Positions 8,476 to 16,764 of a DNA stretch of 64,000 bases are shown one piece after another (position 1 is the stretch's first letter; every line of letters begins with the position of its first letter). The notes under the pieces were generated by a model that worked only from the letters and a program-made list of their open reading frames with translations, had not been told where the DNA came from and ran no database searches. The position numbers and the translations under genes were made by a program. The stretch is from Sporosarcina sp. FSL W7-1349 (GTDB lineage: Bacteria > Bacillota > Bacilli > Bacillales_A > Planococcaceae): positions 930,001 through 994,000 of the forward strand of contig NZ_JBBOOK010000001.1 of NCBI RefSeq assembly GCF_038003045.1, given 5' to 3'.

Positions 8476-9362
8476 TAATAATTTTCTCCGCTGCAAATGC
8501 TGGCGGTGGTAATCGACGGATCGACCGTATTCATTTCCTCTGTAAAGCCATAGGGCTCGATCAGTTCCGCGAGTTTGCCGCTTTCTTTCAACTTTTGCAA
8601 TTCGGCATTATACGCTTCCCGAAGGTCATCGTCCCCGTTCAAGAATGCAGCTGCTCCGTAGCTTGGCACGCCTTCGATATCGGGTTGCTCGAAATCATTG
8701 ACGAATTCCAGTTTCTCGTTATTGGCAGACTCCAACGCCATTTTAATCGTCATTTCCGTTCCCGTTGTCACATGAGCACGGCCTGATTCAACAGCGGAGA
8801 AGGAAGCCGGGATATCCGGTACTGTCGTAATTTGATTTTCCGCAATTCCTTCGCGAAGCATGAAATCTTTTTCAGTCGCACCGCTCATGACTGCCACTTT
8901 AATATCCGGATTGTCGGCGATGTCTTTGTAGCTATGCAAATTCATCGGATTGCCTTTTTCGACGATCAACCCTTCTCCATATTGGATTTCCGGCTCGCCA
9001 AATGCGACATTCGTACAACGGTCCGGCGTGATTGCCATTCCGGCTGTAATGACATCAAATTTCCCTGCACCTAATGCTGGGATGAGTTGCCCGAATTCCG
9101 ATAGCTGTCCATCCACTTTCTCGATCCCCAGGTTGGCAAACACTTCTTGAGCGATCGCCACCGCGGCTCCTTTCAGTTCGCCATCTTCTTCATACGCATA
9201 CGGCTTCTCATTGGCAAACCCGATTTTGACTGACCCCTGTTCTTGTAACGTTTCTAGTTTATTTCCTTCTTTTCCGTTGGCGGATCCCGCATCTCCACTA
9301 CCGCAAGCAGCAAGAACGAGCACCATAACCAACGAAATCAATCCAATGCCTAGTTTTCTCAC
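8475..9362 (-). CDS. ehuB: ectoine-type ABC importer, substrate-binding lipoprotein
   Basis: A 295-residue solute-binding protein (SBP_bac_3 family) with a signal peptide and lipobox L-A-A-C (Cys20), so it is tethered outside the membrane. The region around T-P-D-R-C-T-N-V-A-F-G-E-P and the L-H-S-Y-K-D-I-A segment resemble EhuB, the ectoine/hydroxyectoine receptor. The GTG start follows AAGGAGG. It is the first gene of the operon ehuB-ehuC-ehuD-ehuA. No ectoine degradation genes (eut/doe) lie nearby, so uptake probably serves osmoprotection more than nutrition. Confidence 0.8.
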   Translation of the reverse strand: MRKLGIGLISLVMVLVLAACGSGDAGSANGKEGNKLETLQEQGSVKIGFANEKPYAYEEDGELKGAAVAIAQEVFANLGIEKVDGQLSEFGQLIPALGAGKFDVITAGMAITPDRCTNVAFGEPEIQYGEGLIVEKGNPMNLHSYKDIADNPDIKVAVMSGATEKDFMLREGIAENQITTVPDIPASFSAVESGRAHVTTGTEMTIKMALESANNEKLEFVNDFEQPDIEGVPSYGAAAFLNGDDDLREAYNAELQKLKESGKLAELIEPYGFTEEMNTVDPSITTASICSGENY

Positions 9363-9633
9363 AATGTTCCTCCTTAATTTTTTTATAAAGCTATTTTTTG
9401 ATAGTTACTAGGTTAACATAGCTGATTTTAAAGTTCAAACCGATTTCAGAATTTTTCATGGCATCCTGAAAATTTAAAAACTCAGTGAACCCCGTTCTGA
9501 TAGCGTTTACAAGAGGTTTAAAGTTTTAAGAAAAAAAGTTAATTTTTTTTCTGGAATCGTAGAAAAACAGAGCTTTCCACCTATTTAGGAACATTTTTTT
9601 AATTAGTTATTTCCAGAAGGCTATATGGAAAAA
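9363..9633. other. AT-rich leader region upstream of ehuB
   Basis: No gene is visible. On the minus strand two weak CodY-box-like segments (AATTTTCAG near 9470 and AATTCTGAAA near 9450) lie about 90-110 bases before the ehuB start. They match the 15-base consensus at only about 10 positions, so regulation by CodY is only a possibility. A TTGAAC and a TATGTT lie closer to the gene but are badly spaced. Confidence 0.35.
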
Positions 9634-9685
9634 TAAAAAACGACAACAATTATGAATAATTCCATAATTATTGTCGTTCTTTTTA
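9634..9685 (-). terminator. rho-independent terminator
   Basis: A long stem, AACGACAAYAATTATG paired with CATAATTRTTGTCGTT (9639-9678, one mismatch), is followed on the minus strand by TTTTTTATTTTT. It lies about 45 bases after the gene at 9729-10145 and ends the phosphatase operon. The A run on the other side makes it effective in both directions. Confidence 0.85.
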
Positions 9686-9728
9686 TATTAAATTGTTTTT
9701 ATCTATTTTCTCACAAGAAGGTCCTGCA

Positions 9729-10145
9729 TTAATCCCAAAAATTGTATATAACGTCTCCAATATGACTTGGTCGCCAATGTTTCCACAAATCTTTTTCCCC
9801 ATCTTCAAACTGGACATCACGTAACGGTTGCTCCAATTCAGCTGAGGTGCAAACACGGTAGCCCGCTTCCTCAAAAAGCGCTGCCCATTCCACAGCATTT
9901 ACGAAACGGATTGTTCCAAAACTCACTTCAACAGCAAATGAAAGGTAATGATAATGAGCATTCAGCAATATGAATAACCCTTCCGTTGTTCGGATGTGAT
10001 GGAAATTGGCAGGATACGCAGCCTTTTGACTGACATCAATCGATTTTCCTAGCATTCGGGCAAAAGAATAGCTGTCCGCTTGAAATGTTTTGAAATCCGT
10101 CACGGGCAGGTCCGCCCCAAAACCTGAAATCCCCCTTGGCAGCAT
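9729..10145 (-). CDS. conserved-looking protein of unknown function
   Basis: The 138-residue soluble protein has no signal peptide or membrane helix. I do not recognise the family. It starts only two bases after the stop of the tyrosine phosphatase gene and lacks a strong ribosome binding site, so translation is probably coupled. The close linkage suggests a partner or substrate relationship with the phosphatase, but nothing in the sequence shows this. Confidence 0.65.
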   Translation of the reverse strand: MLPRGISGFGADLPVTDFKTFQADSYSFARMLGKSIDVSQKAAYPANFHHIRTTEGLFILLNAHYHYLSFAVEVSFGTIRFVNAVEWAALFEEAGYRVCTSAELEQPLRDVQFEDGEKDLWKHWRPSHIGDVIYNFWD

Positions 10146-10147
10146 AC

Positions 10148-10615
10148 CTATTCTAATCGTCCGGACGCTTTTATTTGATCGAGCAATGCTTCACAGCCTT
10201 CTGTGACGAGTTCATAAGTTTCTTGGAAATCTCCCGTAAAATAAGGATCAGGTACATCCTTTCGACGCTCGGTCAAGTCGAGCAAACGCAAAATTTTCGG
10301 ATGATCCGGCTGTCCGAGCATCCGACGGATATCTTCCATATTGCTACTATCCATACCGACAATAAAATCATACGTTTCAAAGTCTGACGTCTCCAGTTGG
10401 CGCCCTGCCATCCCTTCCGTCGAAATGCCGTATTCTTTCAATTGGGCGATCGTTCCGGCATGTGGTGGCTTCCCGATATGCCAATTGCTCGTGGCGGCTG
10501 AATCGACTACTATGACATCTTCCAATTGCTCCTGCTGTACCAAATGACGGAACACCGCTTCCGCCATAGGCGATCGACAAATATTTCCGAGACAGACAAA
10601 TAAAACACGAATCAT
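10148..10615 (-). CDS. low-molecular-weight protein tyrosine phosphatase
   Basis: The 155-residue protein matches the LMW-PTP family from end to end. The P-loop C-L-G-N-I-C-R-S (C-X5-R-S) lies at residues 8-15 and provides the nucleophilic cysteine and phosphate-binding arginine. The general-acid loop is D-V-P-D-P-Y near residue 120. It should dephosphorylate tyrosine (or arginine, as in B. subtilis YwlE) in the cytoplasm. It is the first gene of a two-gene operon. Confidence 0.92.
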   Translation of the reverse strand: MIRVLFVCLGNICRSPMAEAVFRHLVQQEQLEDVIVVDSAATSNWHIGKPPHAGTIAQLKEYGISTEGMAGRQLETSDFETYDFIVGMDSSNMEDIRRMLGQPDHPKILRLLDLTERRKDVPDPYFTGDFQETYELVTEGCEALLDQIKASGRLE

Positions 10616-10725
10616 TCAGAACACCTCTTTCACTTAGTCAGAATTACTTAATTTCCCATGTTATAAACATCATTTACTGGGCAGTTTAGGTGTAAAGCAC
10701 AAAATACGAATTTGGAGGGATACAG

Positions 10726-11097
10726 TTGAATGAGAATTCCATCGTCAACCACGGGATATCATTAGCGCTAAAGGCAGGCGTGATTTTTCCCATTGTGTGG
10801 ATTGTCTTATCGCTCATTTATGGCGTTTCTTTTTTCCATTCCACCCTACTGGGGATTGCTCTATTACTTGTTTCCTATGTAGCCGGGGATATGATGGTCT
10901 TGCCGAAGATGGGTAATGGCGCAGCTACCTTTGGCGATCTGATTATCGGTTTTCTCCTCCTCTGGGGCGGACTCCACTTGTTGGGTTATGATAACTCCTT
11001 CGGCGAAGCTCTGCTGACAAGCGCCCTCATCACTTTTGGTGAGTTCTTCTTCCATGTTTGGATGCTCCGGACCCAATTTTCTCATCATCATGTCTAA
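10726..11097 (+). CDS. YndM-like DUF2512 membrane protein
   Basis: A 123-residue protein with four membrane helices and a His-rich C-terminus (S-H-H-H-V). Size, the G-D-M-M-V-L-P segment and topology match the DUF2512/YndM family of Bacillales, which has no assigned function. The TTG start at 10726 is supported by GGAGGG about 6 bases upstream. A strong terminator follows directly. Confidence 0.8.
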   Translation: MNENSIVNHGISLALKAGVIFPIVWIVLSLIYGVSFFHSTLLGIALLLVSYVAGDMMVLPKMGNGAATFGDLIIGFLLLWGGLHLLGYDNSFGEALLTSALITFGEFFFHVWMLRTQFSHHHV

Positions 11098-11103
11098 AGC
11101 AGG

Positions 11104-11140
11104 ACTCCGAAATCCGCTCCGGTGTTTCGGAGTTTTTCTT
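11104..11140 (+). terminator. rho-independent terminator after the DUF2512 gene
   Basis: ACTCCGAAA pairs with TTTCGGAGT across a 12-base loop and is followed by TTTTCTT. The convergent minus-strand gene stops at its edge, so the hairpin may serve both genes. Confidence 0.85.
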
Positions 11141-11729
11141 ATGTACTTAATCTTTGGATTTGCCCCGTTTTCTCAAGCACATGAAGAATTTCCATAATCA
11201 GAATTCCTAACAAGGCCCCAAAGGCATATAAAATGATAGCAGCAATTGTCCAAAATTCAAAAGGGAATGTTTCCGGCAAAATAACGATCAGTAGGCAGAA
11301 TAGCGTAATCGCAGCTGCTATGCCCATACTCACATAGATAAAAAGCGCTCTCCATTTACGCTCGGCATAACCGGGATTTTTCGGTTTTGATTGCCGATAC
11401 ATATAGGTAAAAAGGAGTGAAGTCCCCAGCAAGATGATGATAAAATAAATCGTGGGAAAGATATGGACCAGCAATGGGATCATCATAAAAACAGCCATTC
11501 CTGCAATTGCTGCAAGCGCACTGAGCATCGAAACTCGCTTCGGGAAATCCCGGTGCTTGCGCCACGCCCAGAGTAGACTTGCGGCGATGAGGAGTACCAC
11601 GCCGACGTTCAGAATCATCCAAGCATAAAAAGAATCTTGAATGACATAACTGGACAAGTAGGCGACGAACAACAGCCAAATCACAGCACAGACAATGGCA
11701 TTCACGCCTGATTTCCATATTTCAATCAT
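11139..11729 (-). CDS. six-helix integral membrane protein, function unknown
   Basis: The 196-residue protein is almost entirely hydrophobic, with about six membrane segments and a short basic loop (about residues 111-122) after the fourth. No catalytic or transport signature is visible. The ATG at 11729 follows AAGGAGAT, so the start is secure. It faces the DUF2512 gene convergently. Confidence 0.75.
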   Translation of the reverse strand: MIEIWKSGVNAIVCAVIWLLFVAYLSSYVIQDSFYAWMILNVGVVLLIAASLLWAWRKHRDFPKRVSMLSALAAIAGMAVFMMIPLLVHIFPTIYFIIILLGTSLLFTYMYRQSKPKNPGYAERKWRALFIYVSMGIAAAITLFCLLIVILPETFPFEFWTIAAIILYAFGALLGILIMEILHVLEKTGQIQRLST

Positions 11730-12236
11730 CCTGATCTCCTTTCATCAATTCTTTTAGTGCTTATGCGCTACTCCAACTGAATCCTGCCATTTGAATCGAT
11801 GGAAATCCGTTGTCCTTCGCCCCAAGTAAAGACGAGCGGGAATGTTTCCGCTAAGGCATCCGAAAAATACCATCTGCGGCCTGGCGGGACCAACACAACA
11901 TACCAATCATCCTGTCCGAGAAAATTCAAGCCGCTCGGATCGACTTCCGTCCCTTTGCGCAGCGGAATGCCCGCATCCATCAGCTGCTCGCCGACATCGG
12001 TGACAAAAGGCGTTACAATGCCAACTTCACTTAAGTTAAGAAAGGATTCTTTCGTCAAATCGCCAAATAAATCACGCTTTCGGCGTCCGATTAATTCGAC
12101 AATATTTCCGGCTGGATCTTCAAAATACATGGAGTCTGCATCGAATCCTGGAAAATAAATTTCATCGCGTCCACTGTCACGATTTAAGGTGAGTCGATCA
12201 GATAGCCAATACCTCATCATGGAAAATTGGTTGCCT

Positions 12237-12337
12237 GGGATATTGATGGCAAAGTGTTGAACTACCCACCACTTAATTTCTCCGAAAATTTGAAGTGAGG
12301 GATTCCTAAGAACACCGGCGCAGTCGCCAGTTATGGA
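12237..12337 (-). ncRNA. probable TnpB omega/reRNA 3' portion with guide
   Basis: TnpB nucleases use an RNA that overlaps the 3' end of tnpB and the right end of the element, with the adjoining host sequence as guide. Here the right end holds a stem-loop (CCCTCACTT paired with AAGTGGTGGG, 12265-12301) and the element ends in TCAA at 12257. The predicted guide is the next host stretch on the minus strand, CACTTTGCCATCAATATCCC. Presence of the RNA is inferred from the family. Confidence 0.45.
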
Positions 12338-13489
12338 TTAGGCTAGCCCCGCAGTCCCTGCGGTTAGAAGTCTTATCGCTTCATTTTTTAGGTTGATGCT
12401 TGCGTTCGTATCCCTGTCGTGATGCTTGCCGCATCCCTTACATGTCCACTCACGCATTGCGAGATTCTTAACGCCTTTATTTCGATCGCCACAGCAAGAA
12501 CAAAGCTGGCTGGAAGGGTAGTTCTTTCCGACGATTACCACTAGTTTTCCATACCATGCCGCTTTATACTCAAGCACCGTACGAAATCGCGACCAAGACA
12601 CCTCGCTGATGGCTTTCGCCAACTTGTGATTTTTCAACATGTTGCTTACTTGCAAATCCTCCATTCCGATCACATCGTGGTTTTTGATGAGATCGGTCGA
12701 GACTTTATGCAAGTAATCGGTTCTCGCGTTTGCAATCTTTTCATGCAATCGCGCCACCTTACGCTTTTGTTTCTGATAATTCCTTGCTTCATCCAGTCTG
12801 CATTTTCGTTTCAAAGCCAATTGCTGACGCCTGGACAGGACACGCTGGGCCGCGGCCAGCTTCTTTTCCAGTGTGCGAAACCATTTCGGATTTCCAAACT
12901 CTTGACCTGTGGAAAGGATTGCAAAGTCTTTTACCCCTACATCGACTCCAACGGCCGAGCCGGTTTTAGGCAACTCCTCCACCTCTGCCTCCACAAGAAT
13001 TGATACGAAGTATGTGCCGCTTGGATTGCGTCTGATCGTGGCACTCAGAATGCGCCCTTCCACTTCACGGCTTTTCGCAAAACGGACCTGACCAAGTTTC
13101 GGCAATTTAATTCTGTTACCTTGAATGGCTATGTTCCCATTCGTATGCCTGGTCGTGTAGGATTGCACGTGATTCCTTTTGGACTTGAATCGGGGTGCTT
13201 TGTTCTGCTTCTTAAAGAATCGTGCAAAGGAATCGGCAAGGTTCTTAAGCGAGGATTGAAGTGCAATGCTGTCAACTTCTTTCAGCCAGACTAGTTCCTT
13301 TTTCAGTTGTGTTAATTGGGAGGAACAAAGATTATAGGTCAATCCCTTGCCAGTTTCTTGATAGGAACGGCTCCACTTGTCCAAAAAGTGATTGAAGACA
13401 AAACGGGAACAGCCGATCGTCTTAGCGATCAATATTTCCTGTCCTTTGTTTGGATAGATGCGGAACTTGTATGCTTTTTTGACCAGCAT
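12338..13489 (-). CDS. tnpB: TnpB RNA-guided nuclease of an IS200/IS605 element
   Basis: About 383 residues, the usual length of a full TnpB. The RuvC-like catalytic residues are all present: Asp in G-V-D-V-G-V-K-D, Glu in [10 protein letters not shown] and Asp in D-R-D-T-N-A-S. A C-S-C-C-G ... C-K-G-C-G zinc ribbon sits between the last two. TnpB is a programmable DNA nuclease ancestral to Cas12 that favours retention of the element. The frame is open from a GTG at 13498; the ATG at 13489 is preferred because AGGTGA lies 5 bases before it. Confidence 0.9.
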   Translation of the reverse strand: MLVKKAYKFRIYPNKGQEILIAKTIGCSRFVFNHFLDKWSRSYQETGKGLTYNLCSSQLTQLKKELVWLKEVDSIALQSSLKNLADSFARFFKKQNKAPRFKSKRNHVQSYTTRHTNGNIAIQGNRIKLPKLGQVRFAKSREVEGRILSATIRRNPSGTYFVSILVEAEVEELPKTGSAVGVDVGVKDFAILSTGQEFGNPKWFRTLEKKLAAAQRVLSRRQQLALKRKCRLDEARNYQKQKRKVARLHEKIANARTDYLHKVSTDLIKNHDVIGMEDLQVSNMLKNHKLAKAISEVSWSRFRTVLEYKAAWYGKLVVIVGKNYPSSQLCSCCGDRNKGVKNLAMREWTCKGCGKHHDRDTNASINLKNEAIRLLTAGTAGLA

Positions 13490-13499
13490 TGCTTTCACC

Positions 13500-13898
13500 T
13501 CACTTCATGCCTTGGTTTTCAATATACTTTTTCACGGCATCGATAGGAGATCCACCCGTAGTGAGCAGACAGAAACTTCTCGACAAGAACATTTCTTTCC
13601 ATAACTGTTTCCTAAGCCGTGGGAAGTCCCGTTTTATTAGCCGAGAACTTGCGCTTTTATACGCGTTGATGAATTTTGATAACTCTGTGTTGGGGTGGGC
13701 TTTAAACAGAACGTGAACATGGTCTTGATCATGATTCCATTCCACTAGGGAGATATTGTATTTATCTCCCAGATTGACAAACATATCTTTAGCGTAGTTT
13801 GATACTTCGTCGTCAAAGACTTCTATGCGGTATTTAACAACCAACACAAGATGGTCATACAGTAAGAACACTGAATGATTATTACTATCTAATTTCAT
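13500..13898 (-). CDS. tnpA: IS200/IS605 Y1 transposase TnpA
   Basis: The 132-residue single-strand transposase has the HUH motif (H-V-H-V-L-F near residue 60) and the catalytic tyrosine in K-K-Y-I-E-N-Q-G near the C-terminus. Both are intact, so the enzyme could be active if two recognisable ends remain. Its stop codon is one base from the in-frame GTG of the tnpB frame, showing co-transcription. Confidence 0.92.
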   Translation of the reverse strand: MKLDSNNHSVFLLYDHLVLVVKYRIEVFDDEVSNYAKDMFVNLGDKYNISLVEWNHDQDHVHVLFKAHPNTELSKFINAYKSASSRLIKRDFPRLRKQLWKEMFLSRSFCLLTTGGSPIDAVKKYIENQGMK

Positions 13899-14030
13899 TC
13901 AAACGATTCGTATAAAACGTCGCCGACTTGATCATCCTCATATCCCCTTTTCCATTTGTCATGACTGCTTGTGTTACTACTAGTATACGACAATCGCGCT
14001 CCTGCTTCTAGAATTCCCGATCCGCACTAG

Positions 14031-14063
14031 AAAAACCCAAGCCTTGAAAAGCTCAAGCTTGGG
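14031..14063 (-). terminator. rho-independent terminator after the PepSY gene
   Basis: CCCAAGCTTGAG pairs with CAAGGCTTGGG on the minus strand (14036-14063) and is followed by TTTTTC. It closes the PepSY gene at 14103-14360. Confidence 0.85.
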
Positions 14064-14102
14064 ATTCCACATGCCTCTTCCGTTATGGGCCGTACTCTGC
14101 AA

Positions 14103-14360
14103 TCAGTCTAACTTGACTCGAATCACTTGCCCCGTGTTGGCATCCACTTTCACTTCGTATTTCAAGCCTTGTGCGGTTCGTATATCGATTTCATAGATCA
14201 ACCGTCCATCATCATAGTCCAACTCGGCTTTCACTACATTTCCAGGAACTTGTTCCTGCGCAATTGATATGGCCTGCTCTAGTGAGATTCTCCGATATTG
14301 CGGATTTTGCCAATGATTCCCCCAATATCCGTCGTTTCCTTGCCAATGCCGATTCGTCAA
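14103..14360 (-). CDS. PepSY domain protein
   Basis: An 85-residue protein. From about residue 25 (I-S-L-E-Q-A-I-S-I-A) to the end it is a single PepSY domain with the conserved Y-E-I-D-I and V-D-A-N-T-G-Q-V segments. There is no signal peptide; the N-terminus is Trp/His/Gln-rich. PepSY domains are thought to inhibit or fold against peptidases and to sense the cell surface, but a cytosolic free-standing copy has no assigned role. It is a single-gene transcript with its own terminator. Confidence 0.8.
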   Translation of the reverse strand: MTNRHWQGNDGYWGNHWQNPQYRRISLEQAISIAQEQVPGNVVKAELDYDDGRLIYEIDIRTAQGLKYEVKVDANTGQVIRVKLD

Positions 14361-14467
14361 TGCGTTCCCCCCAATTCATTCAGTCCTTATCATCGTATGA
14401 CTTGGGGCATGGATGGGTTCCAAGCGAGGGCATTTAGTTCCTATTTCAATTTGCTACACGTAACATC

Positions 14468-15142
14468 TCACCATTTCATCGCCTTCAACTTGTCCATTAA
14501 ATACTGGCGGTAGTCGGGCGGCAATTTCCAATGCGCTATTTCTTCAAATAAGCTATCACACGTCCGAAATCCTTTAACAAAGCCATTCAACCGTGCCGCA
14601 AAGGTGGAGTCGACGAGCAGATGTTGATCTGGATATAATTCCTTTAATTGTTCTAGAGCGGTTGGGTATCGCTTCAAATAATATTTTTGATGGCGCTCTT
14701 CCGCCAAGGTGAAGGTTTCAAACGGGGCAATCTCCGTTTCGATCGCTTCGCCCAGTTCCCCTTCCATCTCCCGCTTCACTCGTTCTATCACTTCCAATTG
14801 CTCGTCGTCGTGATAGCGTAAAATAGACAAGTATTGCCTGCCTTTATAATGGCCTCGGTTTGGATAGTGGTTCCGCCAAAACTGCCGAAGCACGTCTTCA
14901 AACCGAATCACTTGGGGATCAAACTCCACTTCCACCGTTTCACTATGATCCCCCATTTCCCGATATGTCGGCGCTGCAGTCGTCCCTCCAGCGTAACCGA
15001 CACGCGTCCGCATGACGCCCGGCAAGCCGCCGAAACGGGCTTCCGGCCCCCAAAAGCACCCCATTCCAAATGTTGCGGTCTCTACCTTCCTATCCTGCAA
15101 TTCCGCTTCGATATGAACGATGGTCCGATGTTGAAATTCCAT
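14468..15142 (-). CDS. msrA: peptide-methionine (S)-S-oxide reductase
   Basis: MsrA reduces methionine sulfoxide in proteins and free methionine. The catalytic motif G-C-F-W is at about residues 28-31, and the downstream G-Y-A-G-G, H-S-E-T-V-E-V and Y-L-S-I-L-R segments are typical. The start at 15142 follows AAAAGGAG; the longer frame to 15271 has no such site. About 224 residues is longer than many MsrA proteins because of a tail of about 45 residues (R-L-N-G-F-V-K-G-F and on). It is divergent from an isoaspartyl-methyltransferase-like gene, another protein-repair function. Confidence 0.92.
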   Translation of the reverse strand: MEFQHRTIVHIEAELQDRKVETATFGMGCFWGPEARFGGLPGVMRTRVGYAGGTTAAPTYREMGDHSETVEVEFDPQVIRFEDVLRQFWRNHYPNRGHYKGRQYLSILRYHDDEQLEVIERVKREMEGELGEAIETEIAPFETFTLAEERHQKYYLKRYPTALEQLKELYPDQHLLVDSTFAARLNGFVKGFRTCDSLFEEIAHWKLPPDYRQYLMDKLKAMKW

Positions 15143-15245
15143 ACGTATCACTCCTTTTATGACTATAGCCGAACATCCCACAATCAAATCAATTGCTTTT
15201 CTGTTCCCTTGCCTTATTCTGTTACAAAAAGGAGTGGATTTCCAC

Positions 15246-15827
15246 ATGGAGAATCTGGATCGAGACATCAAAACGTATTTTCAAAAATTGGACCGCAGTT
15301 TTTTTATGGACACGCTCCAAGAGTTCGCGTCATACGATGAACCTATTCCAATCGGTTATGAGCAAACGATTTCGCAGCCATCCCTTGTGCTGGATATGAC
15401 ATTATCCCTTCATTTACATCGAGATGCCAAAGTGCTGGAAATCGGTACGGGCTCCGGCTTTCAAACCGCGATGCTCGCTCCCTTTGTGAAAACTGTTTAT
15501 ACGATTGAGCGCATTGAGGCCTTGTACACTCGCGCGAAGGAGCGGCTGCAGGAAGCCGGTTTCACCAATATTCAATTCAAAATGGATGATGGAAGCACGG
15601 GCTGGGCGGAACATGCGCCGTATGACCGTATCCTTGTGACTGCGGCTGCGGCTAAAGTGCCTTCTGAGCTGCTCGACCAATTGGCGCCAGGCGGAATCAT
15701 GATCATTCCAGTGGGAACTCCGTTTCTTCAAGACCTATGCAGGATAACAAAAGAGTCAAATGGCGGCATTCACACCGAGGTCCTGGAATCCGTCCGCTTT
15801 GTTCCGTTGAAAGGAAAATATGAATAG
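15246..15827 (+). CDS. protein-L-isoaspartate O-methyltransferase-like protein
   Basis: The 193-residue protein matches the PCMT fold. The N-terminal substrate-recognition part contains P-I-P-I-G-Y-E-Q-T-I-S-Q-P, and SAM-binding motif I is V-L-E-I-G-T-G-S-G-F near residue 63. The enzyme methylates abnormal isoaspartyl residues to allow their repair. The start at 15246 is chosen because GGAGTGG lies upstream and the family motif begins soon after. Bacillales often lack a canonical pcm, so this may be a member with a different substrate. About 100 bases separate it from the divergent msrA start. Confidence 0.8.
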   Translation: MENLDRDIKTYFQKLDRSFFMDTLQEFASYDEPIPIGYEQTISQPSLVLDMTLSLHLHRDAKVLEIGTGSGFQTAMLAPFVKTVYTIERIEALYTRAKERLQEAGFTNIQFKMDDGSTGWAEHAPYDRILVTAAAAKVPSELLDQLAPGGIMIIPVGTPFLQDLCRITKESNGGIHTEVLESVRFVPLKGKYE

Positions 15828-15950
15828 AAAAATGATGCCTAGCAGAGGACTACAATCCGTGTTTGGCAGATTTGCATGTTTAATAGGCAAACGCATGGGG
15901 AAGAAGATTACCAGCACCACGAATACAGAATCTTAGAGGAGGAATTCACA

Positions 15951-16247
15951 ATGGCAAAAGACAACAACAATGACAACGGTAAAATGACGGTAGAAGAAGC
16001 AGGACGCAAAGGCGGCGAAACAACTTCGGAGAGACACGGCCATGAGTTCTATGAAGAAATCGGCCGTAAAGGCGGAGAAGCGACTTCCCGAAATCATGAC
16101 CGTGAATTCTAAGAAGAGATCGGACGTAAAGGTGGAGAATCCCGTGCTCGCCAAAATGACAATGATGACAACGACGGCAAGATGAGCAAGGAAGAAGCAG
16201 GTCGAAAAGGCGGAGAAGCGCGAGCGAGACAACGGAAAAACGATTAA
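15951..16247 (+). pseudogene. KGG-repeat general stress protein with an in-frame stop
   Basis: From the ATG at 15951 (GAGGAGG upstream) the frame encodes four copies of a G-R-K-G-G-E motif in a hydrophilic, Asn/Asp-rich background, as in GsiB/KGG desiccation and stress proteins. Codon 54 (16110-16112) is TAA. The parallel position of the preceding repeat (H-E-F-Y-E-E-I-G-R-K-G-G) has TAT, so a single T-to-A change explains it. The frame then stays open for 44 more codons to TAA at 16245-16247. Either a 53-residue short form is made, or there is read-through, or the gene is dead. Confidence 0.85.
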
Positions 16248-16259
16248 TTCAACATATGG

Positions 16260-16287
16260 AAGGGCCCTGTTCGCAGGGCTCTTTTTT
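16260..16287 (+). terminator. rho-independent terminator after the KGG gene
   Basis: GCCCTG pairs with CAGGGC across a TTCG tetraloop, extended by AGG/CT pairs and followed by TTTTTT. Confidence 0.88.
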
Positions 16288-16300
16288 CGGGATTCCTCCT

Positions 16301-16747
16301 TTACTTCATTCCAACCAATGCCTGTTCTGCTAAAAAGCGTTTCACTGTTTCCAGATCATTTGTGCACAATGACGCCTTGGAGGCATCAAGCACAGCCCGC
16401 TCTTCAGCATCAATGTAATCCGACAGTGGAATCGCATTGAAAAACTTTTTCCACGGATGGCGTTTTTCCAATTCCTTCACTTCAAGCTGGATGTCTTCAG
16501 CAATAATTTCATTGACTACAAAGAACGTCTCTTTCATACGGACATCAGGAAAACGTTCGGCTAGCACATTCACCTGGCGGGCATCCCAATCCTCTATCCT
16601 CATCCATGTTGTACTTCCTACATTGTCGGCCGTGCCCATTACTTCATCCGTCCAATTGTCGTATTGCTCATCGGCTAGATCTTCATTTGAAATGATGGCG
16701 ACACTAAAAAATGCTTGCTCGACGTGTAATTTCTTCTTTTCGAACAT
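16301..16747 (-). CDS. uncharacterised cytosolic protein near the LXG module
   Basis: About 148 residues, acidic, without signal or membrane segment. I do not recognise the family. The ATG at 16747 (M-F-E-K-K-K) is preferred because the upstream in-frame ATG at 16765 would lie in the terminator of the preceding transcript. Because it follows the effector genes in the same direction it could be an orphan immunity protein, but the terminator between them argues for a separate transcript. Confidence 0.65.
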   Translation of the reverse strand: MFEKKKLHVEQAFFSVAIISNEDLADEQYDNWTDEVMGTADNVGSTTWMRIEDWDARQVNVLAERFPDVRMKETFFVVNEIIAEDIQLEVKELEKRHPWKKFFNAIPLSDYIDAEERAVLDASKASLCTNDLETVKRFLAEQALVGMK

Positions 16748-16764
16748 GAGACCCTCTCCCATCA

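Larger units (their letters stand above)
12257..13898 (-). mobile_element. IS200/IS605-family element with tnpA and tnpB
   Basis: The element carries a Y1 transposase gene and a TnpB gene in the same direction. Its right end is clear: a hairpin followed by GTAGTTCAA, ending in TCAA as in IS608-like elements. The left end is less clear. No left-end hairpin is seen upstream of tnpA, and recognisable host coding sequence runs almost up to the tnpA start, so the left end may be lost. These elements make no target duplication, and none is seen. Confidence 0.85.
11768..13935 (-). pseudogene. VOC (glyoxalase/dioxygenase-like) gene interrupted by an IS200/IS605 element
   Basis: The C-terminal part (12256 down to 11768) reads H-F-A-I-N-I-P-G-N-Q-F and then through Y-F-E-D-P-A-G-N-I-V-E-L, typical of a two-domain VOC protein. 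Its frame has no valid start and runs upstream straight into the right end of the mobile element. On the far side of the element, from ATG 13935, a short frame reads [16 protein letters not shown], which looks like the N-terminus of the same family. About 30 codons between the two parts are absent. The join of the two parts is inference; the truncation of the C-terminal part is plain. Confidence 0.65.

Noticed and set aside
9440..9480. CodY boxes upstream of ehuB
   Set aside because: Only about 10 of 15 positions match and the region is AT-rich, so chance matches are expected.
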